The notes under the pieces are model-generated. The model saw only the letters and a program-made list of their open reading frames with translations, was not told the DNA's origin and made no database searches. Shown here one piece after another: positions 16,586 through 25,852 of a stretch of 64,000 nucleotides of DNA. This DNA comes from Yoonia sp035117555 (GTDB lineage: Bacteria > Pseudomonadota > Alphaproteobacteria > Rhodobacterales > Rhodobacteraceae), in assembly GCF_035117555.1 (NCBI RefSeq), contig NZ_JAYKPK010000011.1, positions 73,340 to 137,339 of the forward strand, read 5' to 3'. Positions within the stretch are counted from its first letter, which is position 1. Each line of letters starts with the position of its first letter. The position numbers and the translations under genes were made by a program.

Positions 16586-18591
16586 CCACGGATACTGACA
16601 CCCCATCGCAGGTCGCCCCGGCACCCTGGTTTGTGCTGCGCGCCATTGCTGTCGTCGGGATCGCGCTGTCGCTGTTCCAGCTTTATGCCGCTGGTGTGCA
16701 ACCTTTGGGCCTTTTCTTTCAACGACCCATTCACCTTGGTTTCATTCTGGTCTTGTGTTTTCTGATCTATCCGGCCTTTGGCAATCAGCAGCCACGCGGC
16801 CCGCTGGGCTGGGCCATTGATGGCGTATTGATCCTGTGCGGCATCGCGGTCGGGGCGTGGTTGCCGATGAATATCGAGACAATCGCCAACCAGATTTTCC
16901 CGCGTCAGATCGATATCTGGATGGGTATTCTGACGATCATCGTCGTGTTGGAAGGCGCGCGCCGGGCTGTCGGCCTTGGCATGACGATCATCGGCGTGTT
17001 CTTCCTTGCCTATGCCTTTGCAGGCAGCAGGGGCGAATTGCCGTTTCTGGCCGATTGGATGCCCGGTATCCTGAACCACCGTGGCTATTCGCTGGACCGT
17101 GTCGCCAGCCAGATGACACTGGGGGCGGAAGGGATCTTTGGCCTGCCGCTGGGTGTGGCTGCGACATTCGTGTTCATCTTCGTGCTGTTCGGCGCGTTTC
17201 TGGAAGCCACCGGCGCGGGCAAGTTTTTCATTGACCTTGCCTATGCTGCGACAGGCCGTCAGCGCGGCGGCCCGGCCAAGGCGGCGGTCATTGCCTCGGC
17301 AGGGATGGGGTCGATTTCAGGCTCTGCGATCGCAAATGTGGTCACCACGGGTGCTTTCACCATCCCGCTGATGAAAAAGCTGGGCTATCGCCCGGCGCAA
17401 GCGGGCGGGATCGAAGCTGCTGCCTCGACCGGCGGGCAAATCATGCCGCCGCTGATGGGGGCCGGTGCCTTCCTGATGTCGGAGTTCACGCAGGTGCCTT
17501 ATGTCGACATTGTGCTGGTGTCGATCTTTCCGGCATTTTTGTATTTTGGCGTGGTCTATCTGTTGGTCCATATCGCCGCTGTAAAGCAAGGCATGACAGG
17601 GCTGCCGGCAAGTGAGCTGCCGCGCGTCCGCGAGGTTCTAGCCGAAGGCTGGCATTTCCTTTTGCCGCTTGTGGCATTGGTCGTTCTTTTGGTTGCGGGC
17701 TATTCGCCGATGCGGGTCGGGTTCTATGCAATCCTGTCGGTCATGGCTGCGGCCGCGGCGCGCGCGCTGTGGAGTTTCGCGGCCAATGACCCCAGTGCTG
17801 GCGGCTTTGTCGCGATGTGCCGTCGGGGGATCGTGTTGACACTGAATGCGCTGGAACTGGGCGCGCGCAATGCGGTTGCTGTGTCCATGGCCTGTGCTGT
17901 CGCGGGGATTATCGTCGGCATCGTCGGGTTGACCGGGCTTGGTCTGAAATTCTCGGCCATGATGATCGCGTTTTCGGGTGGCAATCTGGTGCTGGCACTG
18001 CTTTTGGTGCTGATCGCCAGCCTGATCCTGGGCATGGGCCTGCCCGTCACCGCGGCCTATATCGTGTTGATCATTCTTGTCGGCCCTGCGCTGACCAATG
18101 AATTCGGCGTGCCGCTGCTGATCGCGCATCTGGTCGTGTTCTGGTATTCGCAGGACAGCAACGTGACACCGCCCGTGGCCCTTGCCGGTTTTGCAGGTGC
18201 GGCGATTGCGGGGTCCAAACCGATGGAAACCAGCATTCAGGCCTGGAAATATGCCAAGGGGCTGTATCTGATCCCCTTGTTTATGGTGTTCAATGAGGAA
18301 ATCATCCTTGGCGGTCCGTTGCCCTTGGTGCTGTGGAGCGGGGCCATCGCCATTCTTGGTCTGGTCGCCTTTGCCGCCTTGCTGGAAGGTTTTCTGTGGC
18401 GGCCCATGGCAATCTGGGTGCGTGTGCTGTTGCTGCCGGGTGTGGTCGCCCTGTTCTGGCCGGACCTGATGGTGGAGATTGCCGGTGCGATCCTGATCAT
18501 CATCCTGTTGACCCACAACTGGATGCAGGCCCGAAACGACGGTACAGCTGCGGACACTCTGGCACCCCCCGGCAGCGCACGACAAGGGTAG
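16582..18591 (+). CDS. TRAP transporter fused permease (4TM + 12TM, TAXI type)
   Basis: Inner-membrane permease in which the small (DctQ-like) and large (DctM-like) subunits are one chain of 669 residues, as is normal for TAXI systems. After an N-terminal group of hydrophobic helices comes the DctM core with ASAGMGSISGSAIANVV (about residues 237-253) and AASTGGQIMPPLMGAGAF, both signature segments. Later GMGLPVTAAYIVL repeats the pattern in the second half. It overlaps the DUF1850 gene by 4 bp and ends the operon. It works with the TAXI binding protein as a sodium- or proton-coupled importer. Confidence 0.93.
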   Translation: MTTDTDTPSQVAPAPWFVLRAIAVVGIALSLFQLYAAGVQPLGLFFQRPIHLGFILVLCFLIYPAFGNQQPRGPLGWAIDGVLILCGIAVGAWLPMNIETIANQIFPRQIDIWMGILTIIVVLEGARRAVGLGMTIIGVFFLAYAFAGSRGELPFLADWMPGILNHRGYSLDRVASQMTLGAEGIFGLPLGVAATFVFIFVLFGAFLEATGAGKFFIDLAYAATGRQRGGPAKAAVIASAGMGSISGSAIANVVTTGAFTIPLMKKLGYRPAQAGGIEAAASTGGQIMPPLMGAGAFLMSEFTQVPYVDIVLVSIFPAFLYFGVVYLLVHIAAVKQGMTGLPASELPRVREVLAEGWHFLLPLVALVVLLVAGYSPMRVGFYAILSVMAAAAARALWSFAANDPSAGGFVAMCRRGIVLTLNALELGARNAVAVSMACAVAGIIVGIVGLTGLGLKFSAMMIAFSGGNLVLALLLVLIASLILGMGLPVTAAYIVLIILVGPALTNEFGVPLLIAHLVVFWYSQDSNVTPPVALAGFAGAAIAGSKPMETSIQAWKYAKGLYLIPLFMVFNEEIILGGPLPLVLWSGAIAILGLVAFAALLEGFLWRPMAIWVRVLLLPGVVALFWPDLMVEIAGAILIIILLTHNWMQARNDGTAADTLAPPGSARQG

Positions 18592-18809
18592 CGTCACGCG
18601 GCGCTGCGCAGCGAGTCGATGAAGCCGATAGGCTGGTTTGTTCTGGCTGTCCGCGGAGCAGGCGGCAGAATGGTCCCAGTGAGGTGTCAGCTTACCCGTG
18701 CTGCATGCGTCATCACGTGACTCGAAATGGCATGAAACGCATCTGCGAACCACAGCATCATCAGTTTTCGGATGCCCACAATGTGTTCAATCCTCATCTG
18801 CTTGCACAA

Positions 18810-18821
18810 ATTGTATACAAT
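18810..18821. promoter_or_regulatory. palindrome ATTGTATACAAT upstream of dctP (candidate GntR operator)
   Basis: This 12-bp perfect palindrome is 119 bp before the dctP start, in the 349-bp gap after the TAXI operon; the rest of that gap contains no supportable gene. Its core TTGTATACAA resembles operators of FCD-type GntR regulators, and such a regulator closes this gene cluster at 24275-24967. The same 12 bp recur at 56636-56647. Confidence 0.6.
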
Positions 18822-18940
18822 CATGCCGCAGGGCAGAAAAGTTCTTTTCAGTTTCAGGACAGGTTCAACCGGCTGACCTAGCGTTCGAGACACGCCGCTG
18901 CCGTGCAGCATGTTTCTTGATCATCAGAAAGGACGTCACC

Positions 18941-20026
18941 GTGGACCGACGCAAGTTTCTTTCCGCCTCTGCCCTTGTTGCAGGCGCTGGTATCACCGCC
19001 CCGACAATTGCCCGCGCGCAGGACAGTTTCAACTGGCGCATGACCAACAGCTATGGCCCGACCGCGCCGTTCTATTCGGTCGGCCCCGGCAGCCCGACAG
19101 ATATGATCGAGAAAATCCGGATCATGTCCGGTGGACGGTTGAGCATCGAACATTACGGTGCAGGTGAGTTGATCCCCGCCTTTGAAGGCTTTGATGCCGT
19201 CCAGCAGGGCGTGGTCGAGATGAACGCCTCCAACAGCTATTTCTGGTCCGGCAACGTCTTTGCCGCGCAATATTTCACGACTGTGCCGTTTGGTATGTCG
19301 TTCATGGGTCATATGGCCTGGCTGTTTCACGGTGGCGGGCTGGAATTGTGGCAGGAAGTCTATGAGCCTTTCGGCCTTGTTGCTTTCCCGATGAATTCGA
19401 CCGGCGTGCAGATGACAGGCTGGTTCCGCGAACCTGTGGAATCGCTGAGCCAGTTGAACGGGCTGCGGATGCGCATTCCGGGGCTGGCTGGTCGTGTTTA
19501 TGCCTCGCTCGGCGTCGATACCCGCTTGCTGCCGGGGGGTGAGATTTTCCCCGCCCTCGAACGCGGCGTGATTGATGCGGCGGAATTTGTCGGGCCTTAT
19601 CAGGACCGTGCCTTGGGTCTGCATCAGGCGGCGAAATTCTATCACACCTCGGGCTGGCACGAACCGGCAACGACAGGTGAATTGCTGATCTCCAAAGCTG
19701 CATGGGACAGCCTGCCCGAAGATCTGCAGATGATCGTGCGGCAAGCCAGCCAAGCTGCCTGTCTCGACAGCCTGCTGTGGTCAGAATCGGTGAATGGTGC
19801 CGCGCTGACCGATCTGGTCACCAATGAGGGCGTCACCGCAGCCCCCCTGCCCGCCGAGGTGATCGCCGCCCTGCGCGAAGCCACGCTGGATACATTGGAA
19901 ACCGAGGCGAATAATTCCGAGATCACCCGCAAAGTGCATGACAGCTACTTCGCCTTCAAAGCCGATCACGATGGCTGGGCGAAGATCAGCGAAGTGTCGT
20001 GGTTCAACAACATTCTGGAGTTTTGA
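18941..20026 (+). CDS. TRAP transporter solute-binding protein, DctP family, 2-oxoacid (TakP)-like
   Basis: Periplasmic binding subunit, 361 residues from a GTG with AAAGGA 7 nt upstream. The N-terminus carries a Tat-like signal (DRRKFLSASALVAGAGITAP). The ligand region LNGLRMRIPGLAGRVYASLG, then LPGGEIFPALERGVIDAAEF and VGPYQDRALGLHQAAKFYH, matches the TakP subgroup that binds 2-oxo monocarboxylates. The earlier in-frame start at 18698 would place an unrelated cysteine-rich stretch before the signal peptide and is rejected. The small permease gene begins 5 bp after its stop. The actual substrate may be a related oxo-acid amide. Confidence 0.88.
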   Translation: MDRRKFLSASALVAGAGITAPTIARAQDSFNWRMTNSYGPTAPFYSVGPGSPTDMIEKIRIMSGGRLSIEHYGAGELIPAFEGFDAVQQGVVEMNASNSYFWSGNVFAAQYFTTVPFGMSFMGHMAWLFHGGGLELWQEVYEPFGLVAFPMNSTGVQMTGWFREPVESLSQLNGLRMRIPGLAGRVYASLGVDTRLLPGGEIFPALERGVIDAAEFVGPYQDRALGLHQAAKFYHTSGWHEPATTGELLISKAAWDSLPEDLQMIVRQASQAACLDSLLWSESVNGAALTDLVTNEGVTAAPLPAEVIAALREATLDTLETEANNSEITRKVHDSYFAFKADHDGWAKISEVSWFNNILEF

Positions 20027-20031
20027 CCCAA

Positions 20032-20547
20032 ATGGCACCGGCCGTCTTGCGTTTTGTTCTGGGGCTTGAGCAGATTGTCAGGCTGTTCGGCATTATTGCG
20101 GCCTGGCTTTGTCTGGCGCTGGTGCTGCTGGTGGCGGGTGATGTTTTCGCCCGCTACCTGTTCGATACTGGCGCCGTCTGGGCGCAGGAACTGCAATGGC
20201 ATCTGATTTCGCCCATCGCGCTGTTTGGCATGTCCTATGCCTTGTTTTCGGGTGAACAGGTGCGGGTAGATGTGCTTTATGAGCATTTCTCACCGCAGCT
20301 CCAGCGGATCGTTGAGATCATCGGCGGGCTGCTGATCATCGCATTGGGCGTTTTGCTGGTCAAACTTTCATGGGGCTGGGTCGGCATGTCCTACACGCGC
20401 GGCGAAGGATCGCCCAATCCCGGCGGTCTGCCGTTTCGCTATCTGCTCAAGGCGATGATCCCGCTGGGGTTTGCCCTGCTGACCTTGCAAGGCGTGGCGC
20501 ATGTGCTGCGTCACGCTTTTGCGCTGCCGCCGCGCGACCCGGCTTAA
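20032..20547 (+). CDS. TRAP transporter small permease, DctQ family
   Basis: Four-helix membrane subunit, 171 residues from the ATG at 20032. The segment VAGDVFARYLFDTGAVWAQELQ contains the pattern around helix 1-2 typical of DctQ. GMSYALFSGEQVRVDVLYEH follows, and a final hydrophobic helix lies near the C-terminus. It sits between the DctP-type and DctM-type genes and helps couple the binding protein to the large permease. Confidence 0.88.
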   Translation: MAPAVLRFVLGLEQIVRLFGIIAAWLCLALVLLVAGDVFARYLFDTGAVWAQELQWHLISPIALFGMSYALFSGEQVRVDVLYEHFSPQLQRIVEIIGGLLIIALGVLLVKLSWGWVGMSYTRGEGSPNPGGLPFRYLLKAMIPLGFALLTLQGVAHVLRHAFALPPRDPA

Positions 20548-20571
20548 ATATCCGCATTCAAGGTAAATCTC

Positions 20572-21897
20572 ATGTCTCCTATGGAACTTCTGGCGATCGC
20601 GATGATCGCTGCCTTTTTCGTGTTGCTGATGATCGGCATCCCGGTCGGGATCGCGCTGGCCGGATCGGCGTTCTTTTTCGGCTATCTTGGCTTTGGATCG
20701 TCGCTGTTCAACCTGCTGCCGTCGCGCGTCTATGGCGTGGTCACGAATTACACATTGATGGCGATCCCGCTTTTCGTGTTCATGGGGGTCATGCTGGAAA
20801 AATCCAAGTTGGCCGAGGAATTGATCGATGTCGTCGGTCATCTGTTCGGCAATATCCAAGGTGGCATGGGTGTGGCGATCATCTTTGTCGGTGTGTTGCT
20901 CGGGGCAGCGACCGGAATCGTCGGGGCCACAATCGTCACGATGGGGTTGCTGACATTGCCGACCCTGTTGCGGCGCGGCTATTCCAAGACCGTCGCGACA
21001 GGGATGATCGCGGCCTCCGGCACCTTGGGGCAGATCATTCCGCCATCGCTGGTGTTGATCCTGCTCGCCGATATCTTGCAGGAATCCGTGGGCACGATGT
21101 TTGCCGCAGCCCTGATCCCCGGGCTGACATTGGCGGGGGTCTATGTCGTGGCGATCCTTGGCTATGCCTGGCTGGTGCCCGGATCGATGCCGCCGATCCC
21201 GGTCGATGAACGCCGGGCGCTGTCGCCCATGGCACTGCTGCGCAAGGTCGTGCTGGTCGTTGGCCCACCCGTCGGTCTGGTCATCGCAGTCTTGGGCAGC
21301 ATCATCGGCGGCATCGCCGCCCCGACCGAGGCAGCATCCATGGGCGCTGTCGGTGCCTTGGCCTTTGTCGCACTATCCGGCAGGCTGACCGGCGCGATGC
21401 TGTTTGCTGTCGCACGCTCCACCCTGCTCATCTCGGCCATGGTGTTCTTCATCCTGATCTGCGCGCAGGTCTTTGGCTTGGCCTTTCGCGGTTTGGGAGG
21501 TGAAGGTCTGGTCGAGCGGATGTTCGACTGGGTCCCCGGTGGCGTCACCGGCGCGCTGGTATTCCTGATGCTGTTGATCTTCGTGCTGGGTTTCTTTCTG
21601 GAATGGATCGAGATCAGCTATATCGCCCTGCCGTTGTTTCTGCCGTTCTTCATGCAGGCGGGTGTTGATCCGGTCTGGCTGGGCATTCTGATCTGTCTGA
21701 ACCTGCAGACCAGTTTCCTGACGCCACCCTTCGGCTGGTCTTTGTTCTTTCTCAAAGGTGTGGCGCCTGCCGGTGTAACCACGATGGATATCTACAAAGG
21801 CGCTATCCCTTTCATCGGTCTGCAATTCATTGCATTGATCATGGTGTTTTTCATGCCAGGTCTCGCGACATGGCTGCCCAATGCGATAGGATGGTAA
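20572..21897 (+). CDS. TRAP transporter large permease, DctM family
   Basis: Twelve-helix transport subunit of 441 residues. Signature segments are IPLFVFMGVMLEKSKLAEEL, GAATGIVGATIVTMGLLTLP and ASGTLGQIIPPSLVLILLAD, with EWIEISYIALPLFLPF in the second half. An AAGGT precedes the ATG. It completes the DctPQM set and its stop is one base before the start of the hydrolase gene, so the transporter and enzyme are made together. Confidence 0.92.
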   Translation: MSPMELLAIAMIAAFFVLLMIGIPVGIALAGSAFFFGYLGFGSSLFNLLPSRVYGVVTNYTLMAIPLFVFMGVMLEKSKLAEELIDVVGHLFGNIQGGMGVAIIFVGVLLGAATGIVGATIVTMGLLTLPTLLRRGYSKTVATGMIAASGTLGQIIPPSLVLILLADILQESVGTMFAAALIPGLTLAGVYVVAILGYAWLVPGSMPPIPVDERRALSPMALLRKVVLVVGPPVGLVIAVLGSIIGGIAAPTEAASMGAVGALAFVALSGRLTGAMLFAVARSTLLISAMVFFILICAQVFGLAFRGLGGEGLVERMFDWVPGGVTGALVFLMLLIFVLGFFLEWIEISYIALPLFLPFFMQAGVDPVWLGILICLNLQTSFLTPPFGWSLFFLKGVAPAGVTTMDIYKGAIPFIGLQFIALIMVFFMPGLATWLPNAIGW

Positions 21898-21898
21898 G

Positions 21899-23485
21899 AT
21901 GCTAAGCTCTGCTTATGGTTTCAACGGCGGGTTTTCCGCACCGCACCGCGCCGCCGCCCTTGCCGGGCGTGATATTCTGGCCGCCGGTGGAAGCGCGGTG
22001 GAGGCGATGGTCGCCGCTGCCGCCACAATCGCCGTCGCCTATCCGCATATGAACGGGATCGGCGGGGACGGATTCTGGATCATCCACCGTCCGGGCCAAG
22101 CCCCCGTCGCCGTCGCAGGCTGCGGGCGCGCGGCAGGGCTGGCCTCGGTCGATTGGTATGCGGATCATGGGATTACCGATGCTTTGCCTGCGCGCGGGCC
22201 GTTGGCCGCATTGACCGTACCGGGCACGATTGCGGGCTGGGCAGAGGCATTGAAATTATGCCCCAAAGGCAACCGGCTGCCGCTGGCCGATCTGCTGGCC
22301 CCGGCGATTGCTTTGGCGCGCGACGGTGTGGCGGTGACCGAGAACCAAGCGCGCACGACGCGAGAAAAACTTGACGGTCTGCGCGATGTGCCAGGATTTG
22401 CCGCGACATTTCTGCATGACGGCGTGGCCCCCAAGGCGGGGCACCGTCTGGTGCAGACCGCGCTGTCGCAGACGCTGGCGCGACTGGCCGAGGCGGGTTT
22501 GGATGATTACTATCGTGGCGATCTGGCGCAGACCCATGCGGCGTTTCTGGAACAGGCAGGCAGCCCGCTGCGCAGTGACGACTTCGCCAGTTTCAAGGCG
22601 GATGTCGCCCCGCCGCTGACCACGCAAATCAGCGCAGGGCGTTTGTTCAATAGCAATCCGCCAACACAAGGCGTGTCATCGCTGATGATCCTTGCGCTTT
22701 TCGACCGGCTGGGCGTGACCGAGGCAGAAGGTTTTGCCCATCTGCACGGCTTGATCGAGGCAACAAAACTGGCCTTCCTGCAACGCAACGCAGAATTGGG
22801 TGATCCTGATCATATGGCAGGTCCGGCGCAGGACTGGCTCCTCCCGGCCAAGCTGGATTCATTGGTGGGACAGATCGATCCTGCAAAAGCGCGCCCATGG
22901 CCTGAAGTCGCCAAACCCGGCGATACGATCTGGATGGGTGCCGCAGACAAGGACGGCTGTGTCGTCAGTTTCATCCAATCGGTGTTCTGGGAATTTGGAT
23001 CGGGCCTAGTCTGCCCCGACACCGGCGTGTTCTTCCAGAACCGTGGCGCTGGTTTCAGCCTGACCGCAGGGCCGAACCAATTGCGCCCGCATGCCCGCCC
23101 GTTCCACACGCTGAATCCTGCTTTGGCGCAGTTGAATGACGGGCGGGTGCTCGCCTATGGCACGATGGGCGGCGAAGGGCAGCCGCAGACGCAGGCGGCA
23201 TTGTTCAGTCGATATGCGCTGTTCGGACAGGATTTACAGCAGGCGATTACCGCGCCGCGTTGGTTGCTGGGCAAGACATGGGGCGATGCGACGACCAGCC
23301 TGAAGCTGGAAGACCGCTTTGACCCCGCACTGGTAGCCGCACTGCGCTCGGCAGGGCATGAGGTCGAGATCATCCCCGGTTATAGCGATCTTGCCGGGCA
23401 TGCGGGCGGCGTCGCGGTCTGGCCGGATGGCGTGATCGAGGTTGCCGCCGATCCGCGTTCTGACGGCGCAGCGCTTGGGTTTTGA
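21899..23485 (+). CDS. gamma-glutamyltransferase-family Ntn hydrolase, cytoplasmic
   Basis: Self-processing Ntn hydrolase of 528 residues without a signal peptide, unlike secreted GGT. The N-terminal part has ILAAGGSAVEAMVAAAATIA and HMNGIGGDGFW, both conserved. The expected nucleophile is Thr343 in GDTIWMGAADKDG; canonical GGT has TTHxSVVD here, so the second Thr and the His are replaced. The family also includes oxamate amidohydrolase (HpxW), of about the same length. With a TakP-like 2-oxoacid importer in the same operon, an amidase acting on an oxo-acid amide is as plausible as a gamma-glutamyl hydrolase. The substrate is undetermined. Confidence 0.8.
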   Translation: MLSSAYGFNGGFSAPHRAAALAGRDILAAGGSAVEAMVAAAATIAVAYPHMNGIGGDGFWIIHRPGQAPVAVAGCGRAAGLASVDWYADHGITDALPARGPLAALTVPGTIAGWAEALKLCPKGNRLPLADLLAPAIALARDGVAVTENQARTTREKLDGLRDVPGFAATFLHDGVAPKAGHRLVQTALSQTLARLAEAGLDDYYRGDLAQTHAAFLEQAGSPLRSDDFASFKADVAPPLTTQISAGRLFNSNPPTQGVSSLMILALFDRLGVTEAEGFAHLHGLIEATKLAFLQRNAELGDPDHMAGPAQDWLLPAKLDSLVGQIDPAKARPWPEVAKPGDTIWMGAADKDGCVVSFIQSVFWEFGSGLVCPDTGVFFQNRGAGFSLTAGPNQLRPHARPFHTLNPALAQLNDGRVLAYGTMGGEGQPQTQAALFSRYALFGQDLQQAITAPRWLLGKTWGDATTSLKLEDRFDPALVAALRSAGHEVEIIPGYSDLAGHAGGVAVWPDGVIEVAADPRSDGAALGF

Positions 23486-24312
23486 TGATGGATCTGAACT
23501 GGGCAGAAATGATCCCCCTGATACTGGGGGTGATGGCGACGGGTGCTGTGGCGGGTGTCTTGTCAGGGTTATTGGGTGTCGGTGGCGGGATCGTCATCGT
23601 GCCGGTCCTGTTCTGGGTCTTTGGCTGGCTGGGCCTGCCTGCGGGGCTGGGGATGCAGATCGCGGTTGCTACATCTTTGGTGACCGTCGCCGCCACGGCC
23701 TATTCCTCGGCCAAGGCGCATCACGCGCGTGGTGCGGTCGATATCGGCATTCTGCGGCTCTGGGCACCGTTCATGGCGATTGGGGCGCTGGCGGGTGGCG
23801 CGCTGGCCGGAGTAGTTTCCGGTCGCGCGCTGCTGGCTTTGTTCGGGATCATCGCCCTGCTGGTCGCCTGGAATATGGCGCGGCCCAAAACCCGTATCCT
23901 TGCCTCTGCCCTGCCCGCAAAACACGGCGTGCAACCGGCGATGGCCGGCGCTGTCGGTCTGATCTCGGCGATGATGGGGATCGGGTCGGGGACCTTGGGT
24001 GTGCCATTGCTGACTGCGTTTTCGGTGCCGGTACATCGCGCGGTTGGCACGGCAGCAGCCCTGGGGCTGGTGATCGGCGTGCCTGCGTCGCTGGCGATGA
24101 TCGTGGCCGGTCTGGGCGTTGATGGCAGACCGCCGTTTTCGCTGGGCTATGTGAACTTTGCCGCGGTTGCGCTGATCCTGCCGCTGTCGATCACTTGCGC
24201 ACCGCTGGGCGCAAGGATCGCCCATGCATTGGAACCTGTCTGGATCAAAAGGGCCTTTGCGGTATTCCTGCTGATCACATCGGTCCGAATGCTTCTTTCT
24301 GCTTTTGCTTGA
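23485..24312 (+). CDS. TauE/SafE family membrane protein (sulfite/organosulfonate exporter type)
   Basis: Inner-membrane protein of 275 residues with about eight hydrophobic helices. The family repeats are visible: GVLSGLLGVGGGIVIVPVL near the N-terminus and SAMMGIGSGTLGVPLLTAFS in the second half. The start overlaps the preceding stop (TGATG). It is the last gene of the TRAP operon and converges on the GntR gene with a 38-bp overlap. TauE/SafE proteins export small anions such as sulfite or sulfoacetate; the substrate here is unknown. Confidence 0.85.
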   Translation: MMDLNWAEMIPLILGVMATGAVAGVLSGLLGVGGGIVIVPVLFWVFGWLGLPAGLGMQIAVATSLVTVAATAYSSAKAHHARGAVDIGILRLWAPFMAIGALAGGALAGVVSGRALLALFGIIALLVAWNMARPKTRILASALPAKHGVQPAMAGAVGLISAMMGIGSGTLGVPLLTAFSVPVHRAVGTAAALGLVIGVPASLAMIVAGLGVDGRPPFSLGYVNFAAVALILPLSITCAPLGARIAHALEPVWIKRAFAVFLLITSVRMLLSAFA

Positions 24313-24967
24313 CCGGATCTTTGTCCGGCCAATGCAAGAGCATCGCTTTCGCCGCGCTGGTCAGATGCCGGCGCAGGGCCTTGTCGGCGGCAGGGCCGTT
24401 GCGTTCCATCACCGCCTCGACAATCTGGAAATGTTCACGGTGCGAACGCGGAATGCGGGTTTCATCCGCCAGCTGCCGCCGCCGGAAAGGCGCCAGTTTC
24501 AGGCGCATCGCCTCTGCAATCGCCTGAAATTCGCTGTTGCGTGCGCCGCGGTAGATCAATTGGTGAAACGCTGTATTCGCCTGTTCGTAGGCCGCCACAT
24601 CGTCGCCCAGCACAAGGCGGCCCATGTCTTCATGTAAGGCCTGCAGCGTGACCCTTTCTTCCATGCTCATCCGCTCGGCGGCAAAACGACCACAAAGCGC
24701 CTCGACCTCGCCCATCGCCTCGAACAATTCGTTGATCCGGTCGCGGGTGATCTCGGTCACAACTGTGCCGCGAAACGGGATGCGCGTCACCAGAGCCCGC
24801 GAAACAAGGATTTGCAGGGCTTCGCGGACGGGGGTGCGCGATACCTCATAGCGGTCCGCCAGCGACATTTCATCAAGATGGGTTCCCGCCGCCAGTTCGC
24901 CTGCGATAATGGCGGCCTCCAGCTTTAACGCTATGGTTTGTCCCAAAACATTGCGTCGTCGTGTCAC
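24275..24967 (-). CDS. GntR-family regulator, FadR/FCD subfamily
   Basis: Regulator with an N-terminal winged HTH (LADRYEVSRTPVREALQILV, about residues 36-55) and an all-helical FCD ligand domain with EANTAFHQLIYRGARN and a later HREHFQIVEAV. Such regulators are usually released from DNA by an organic acid. I chose the GTG at 24967 because a GGGAGCAGGA lies upstream; an in-frame TTG lies 20 codons earlier. It faces the TRAP operon tail-to-tail and probably controls it through the palindrome at 18810-18821. Length is 230 residues. Confidence 0.87.
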   Translation of the reverse strand: MTRRRNVLGQTIALKLEAAIIAGELAAGTHLDEMSLADRYEVSRTPVREALQILVSRALVTRIPFRGTVVTEITRDRINELFEAMGEVEALCGRFAAERMSMEERVTLQALHEDMGRLVLGDDVAAYEQANTAFHQLIYRGARNSEFQAIAEAMRLKLAPFRRRQLADETRIPRSHREHFQIVEAVMERNGPAADKALRRHLTSAAKAMLLHWPDKDPVKQKQKEAFGPM

Positions 24968-25072
24968 TGATCCTGCTCCCTCAATCGGACGGCTTTGGTG
25001 CGCCCGAAATGGCAAGGCGTAAGACAACCCTATGATGCATGTGACACGAAGTGAAGTCTGACGGCGCCCTGC

Positions 25073-25852
25073 TCACCCCCAGAGGCCATGCGGCAGCACG
25101 AATGTCGCCGCAGCAGGCGGAAGTTGGTTGGCTGTGATCGCACAGCCATAGGCCCGCGCCAGCCCCGGCCCGCCGATCACGCGCGCAGGCGGACCTGAAT
25201 CGAGCAATTTGCCGTCATGGATCAGCCAGATATCATCGGCGACCATCGCGGCAAGGTTCAGATCATGCAGCACCATCACAACCCCGCCGCCGGCATCGGC
25301 AAAGCGCCGCAGCACCCGCATGACCCCGATCTGATGCGCGATATCAAGGCTTGCCACCGGCTCATCCAGAAACAGCCAGCGTGCGGTGCCATTCTGCACC
25401 GGGTCCCAGACCTGCACCCGCACGCGCGCCAGTTGCACACGTGCCTGCTGCCCACCGGAAAGCTCCTGATAATAGCGCCCGGAAAAGCCGGTCAGATCAA
25501 CCTCGGCCAAGGCGCGGGCGATCAGGTCGGTCCGGTCCGCTTGCGTGCCGCTGGTCAGCCCCAGCCGCACCACCTCGGCCACGGTAAACGGAAAGGCGAG
25601 CGTTGCTGCCTGCGGCAGCACCCCGCGCCTTGCGGCCAATTCCCAAGGTTTGAGTTTCGCGAGATCCTGACCATCCAGCGCGATCTGGCCATGATAGGGT
25701 ACATCACCGGAAATCGCACGCAGCAGTGTTGTTTTGCCCGACCCATTCGGCCCGATCACCGCGATGATGCGGCCGGGGGCGGCGCTGGTGTCGATCCCGT
25801 GCAGGACCGGATTGCGGCCAAGCGCCACTTGCAGGTTCCGGATCGTCAGCAT
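25073..25852 (-). CDS. hmuV: haemin ABC transporter ATP-binding protein HmuV
   Basis: ATPase of the inner-membrane haem importer, 259 residues from the ATG at 25852. Walker A is GPNGSGKT (34-41), the signature is ELSGGQQARVQLARV and Walker B is WLFLDEPVASLDIAHQ. The phrase WDPVQNGTARWLFLDEP is typical of HmuV. The start overlaps the hmuU stop by one base (TGATG). An in-frame extension to 26317 only retraces hmuU in another frame and is rejected. Confidence 0.93.
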   Translation of the reverse strand: MLTIRNLQVALGRNPVLHGIDTSAAPGRIIAVIGPNGSGKTTLLRAISGDVPYHGQIALDGQDLAKLKPWELAARRGVLPQAATLAFPFTVAEVVRLGLTSGTQADRTDLIARALAEVDLTGFSGRYYQELSGGQQARVQLARVRVQVWDPVQNGTARWLFLDEPVASLDIAHQIGVMRVLRRFADAGGGVVMVLHDLNLAAMVADDIWLIHDGKLLDSGPPARVIGGPGLARAYGCAITANQLPPAAATFVLPHGLWG

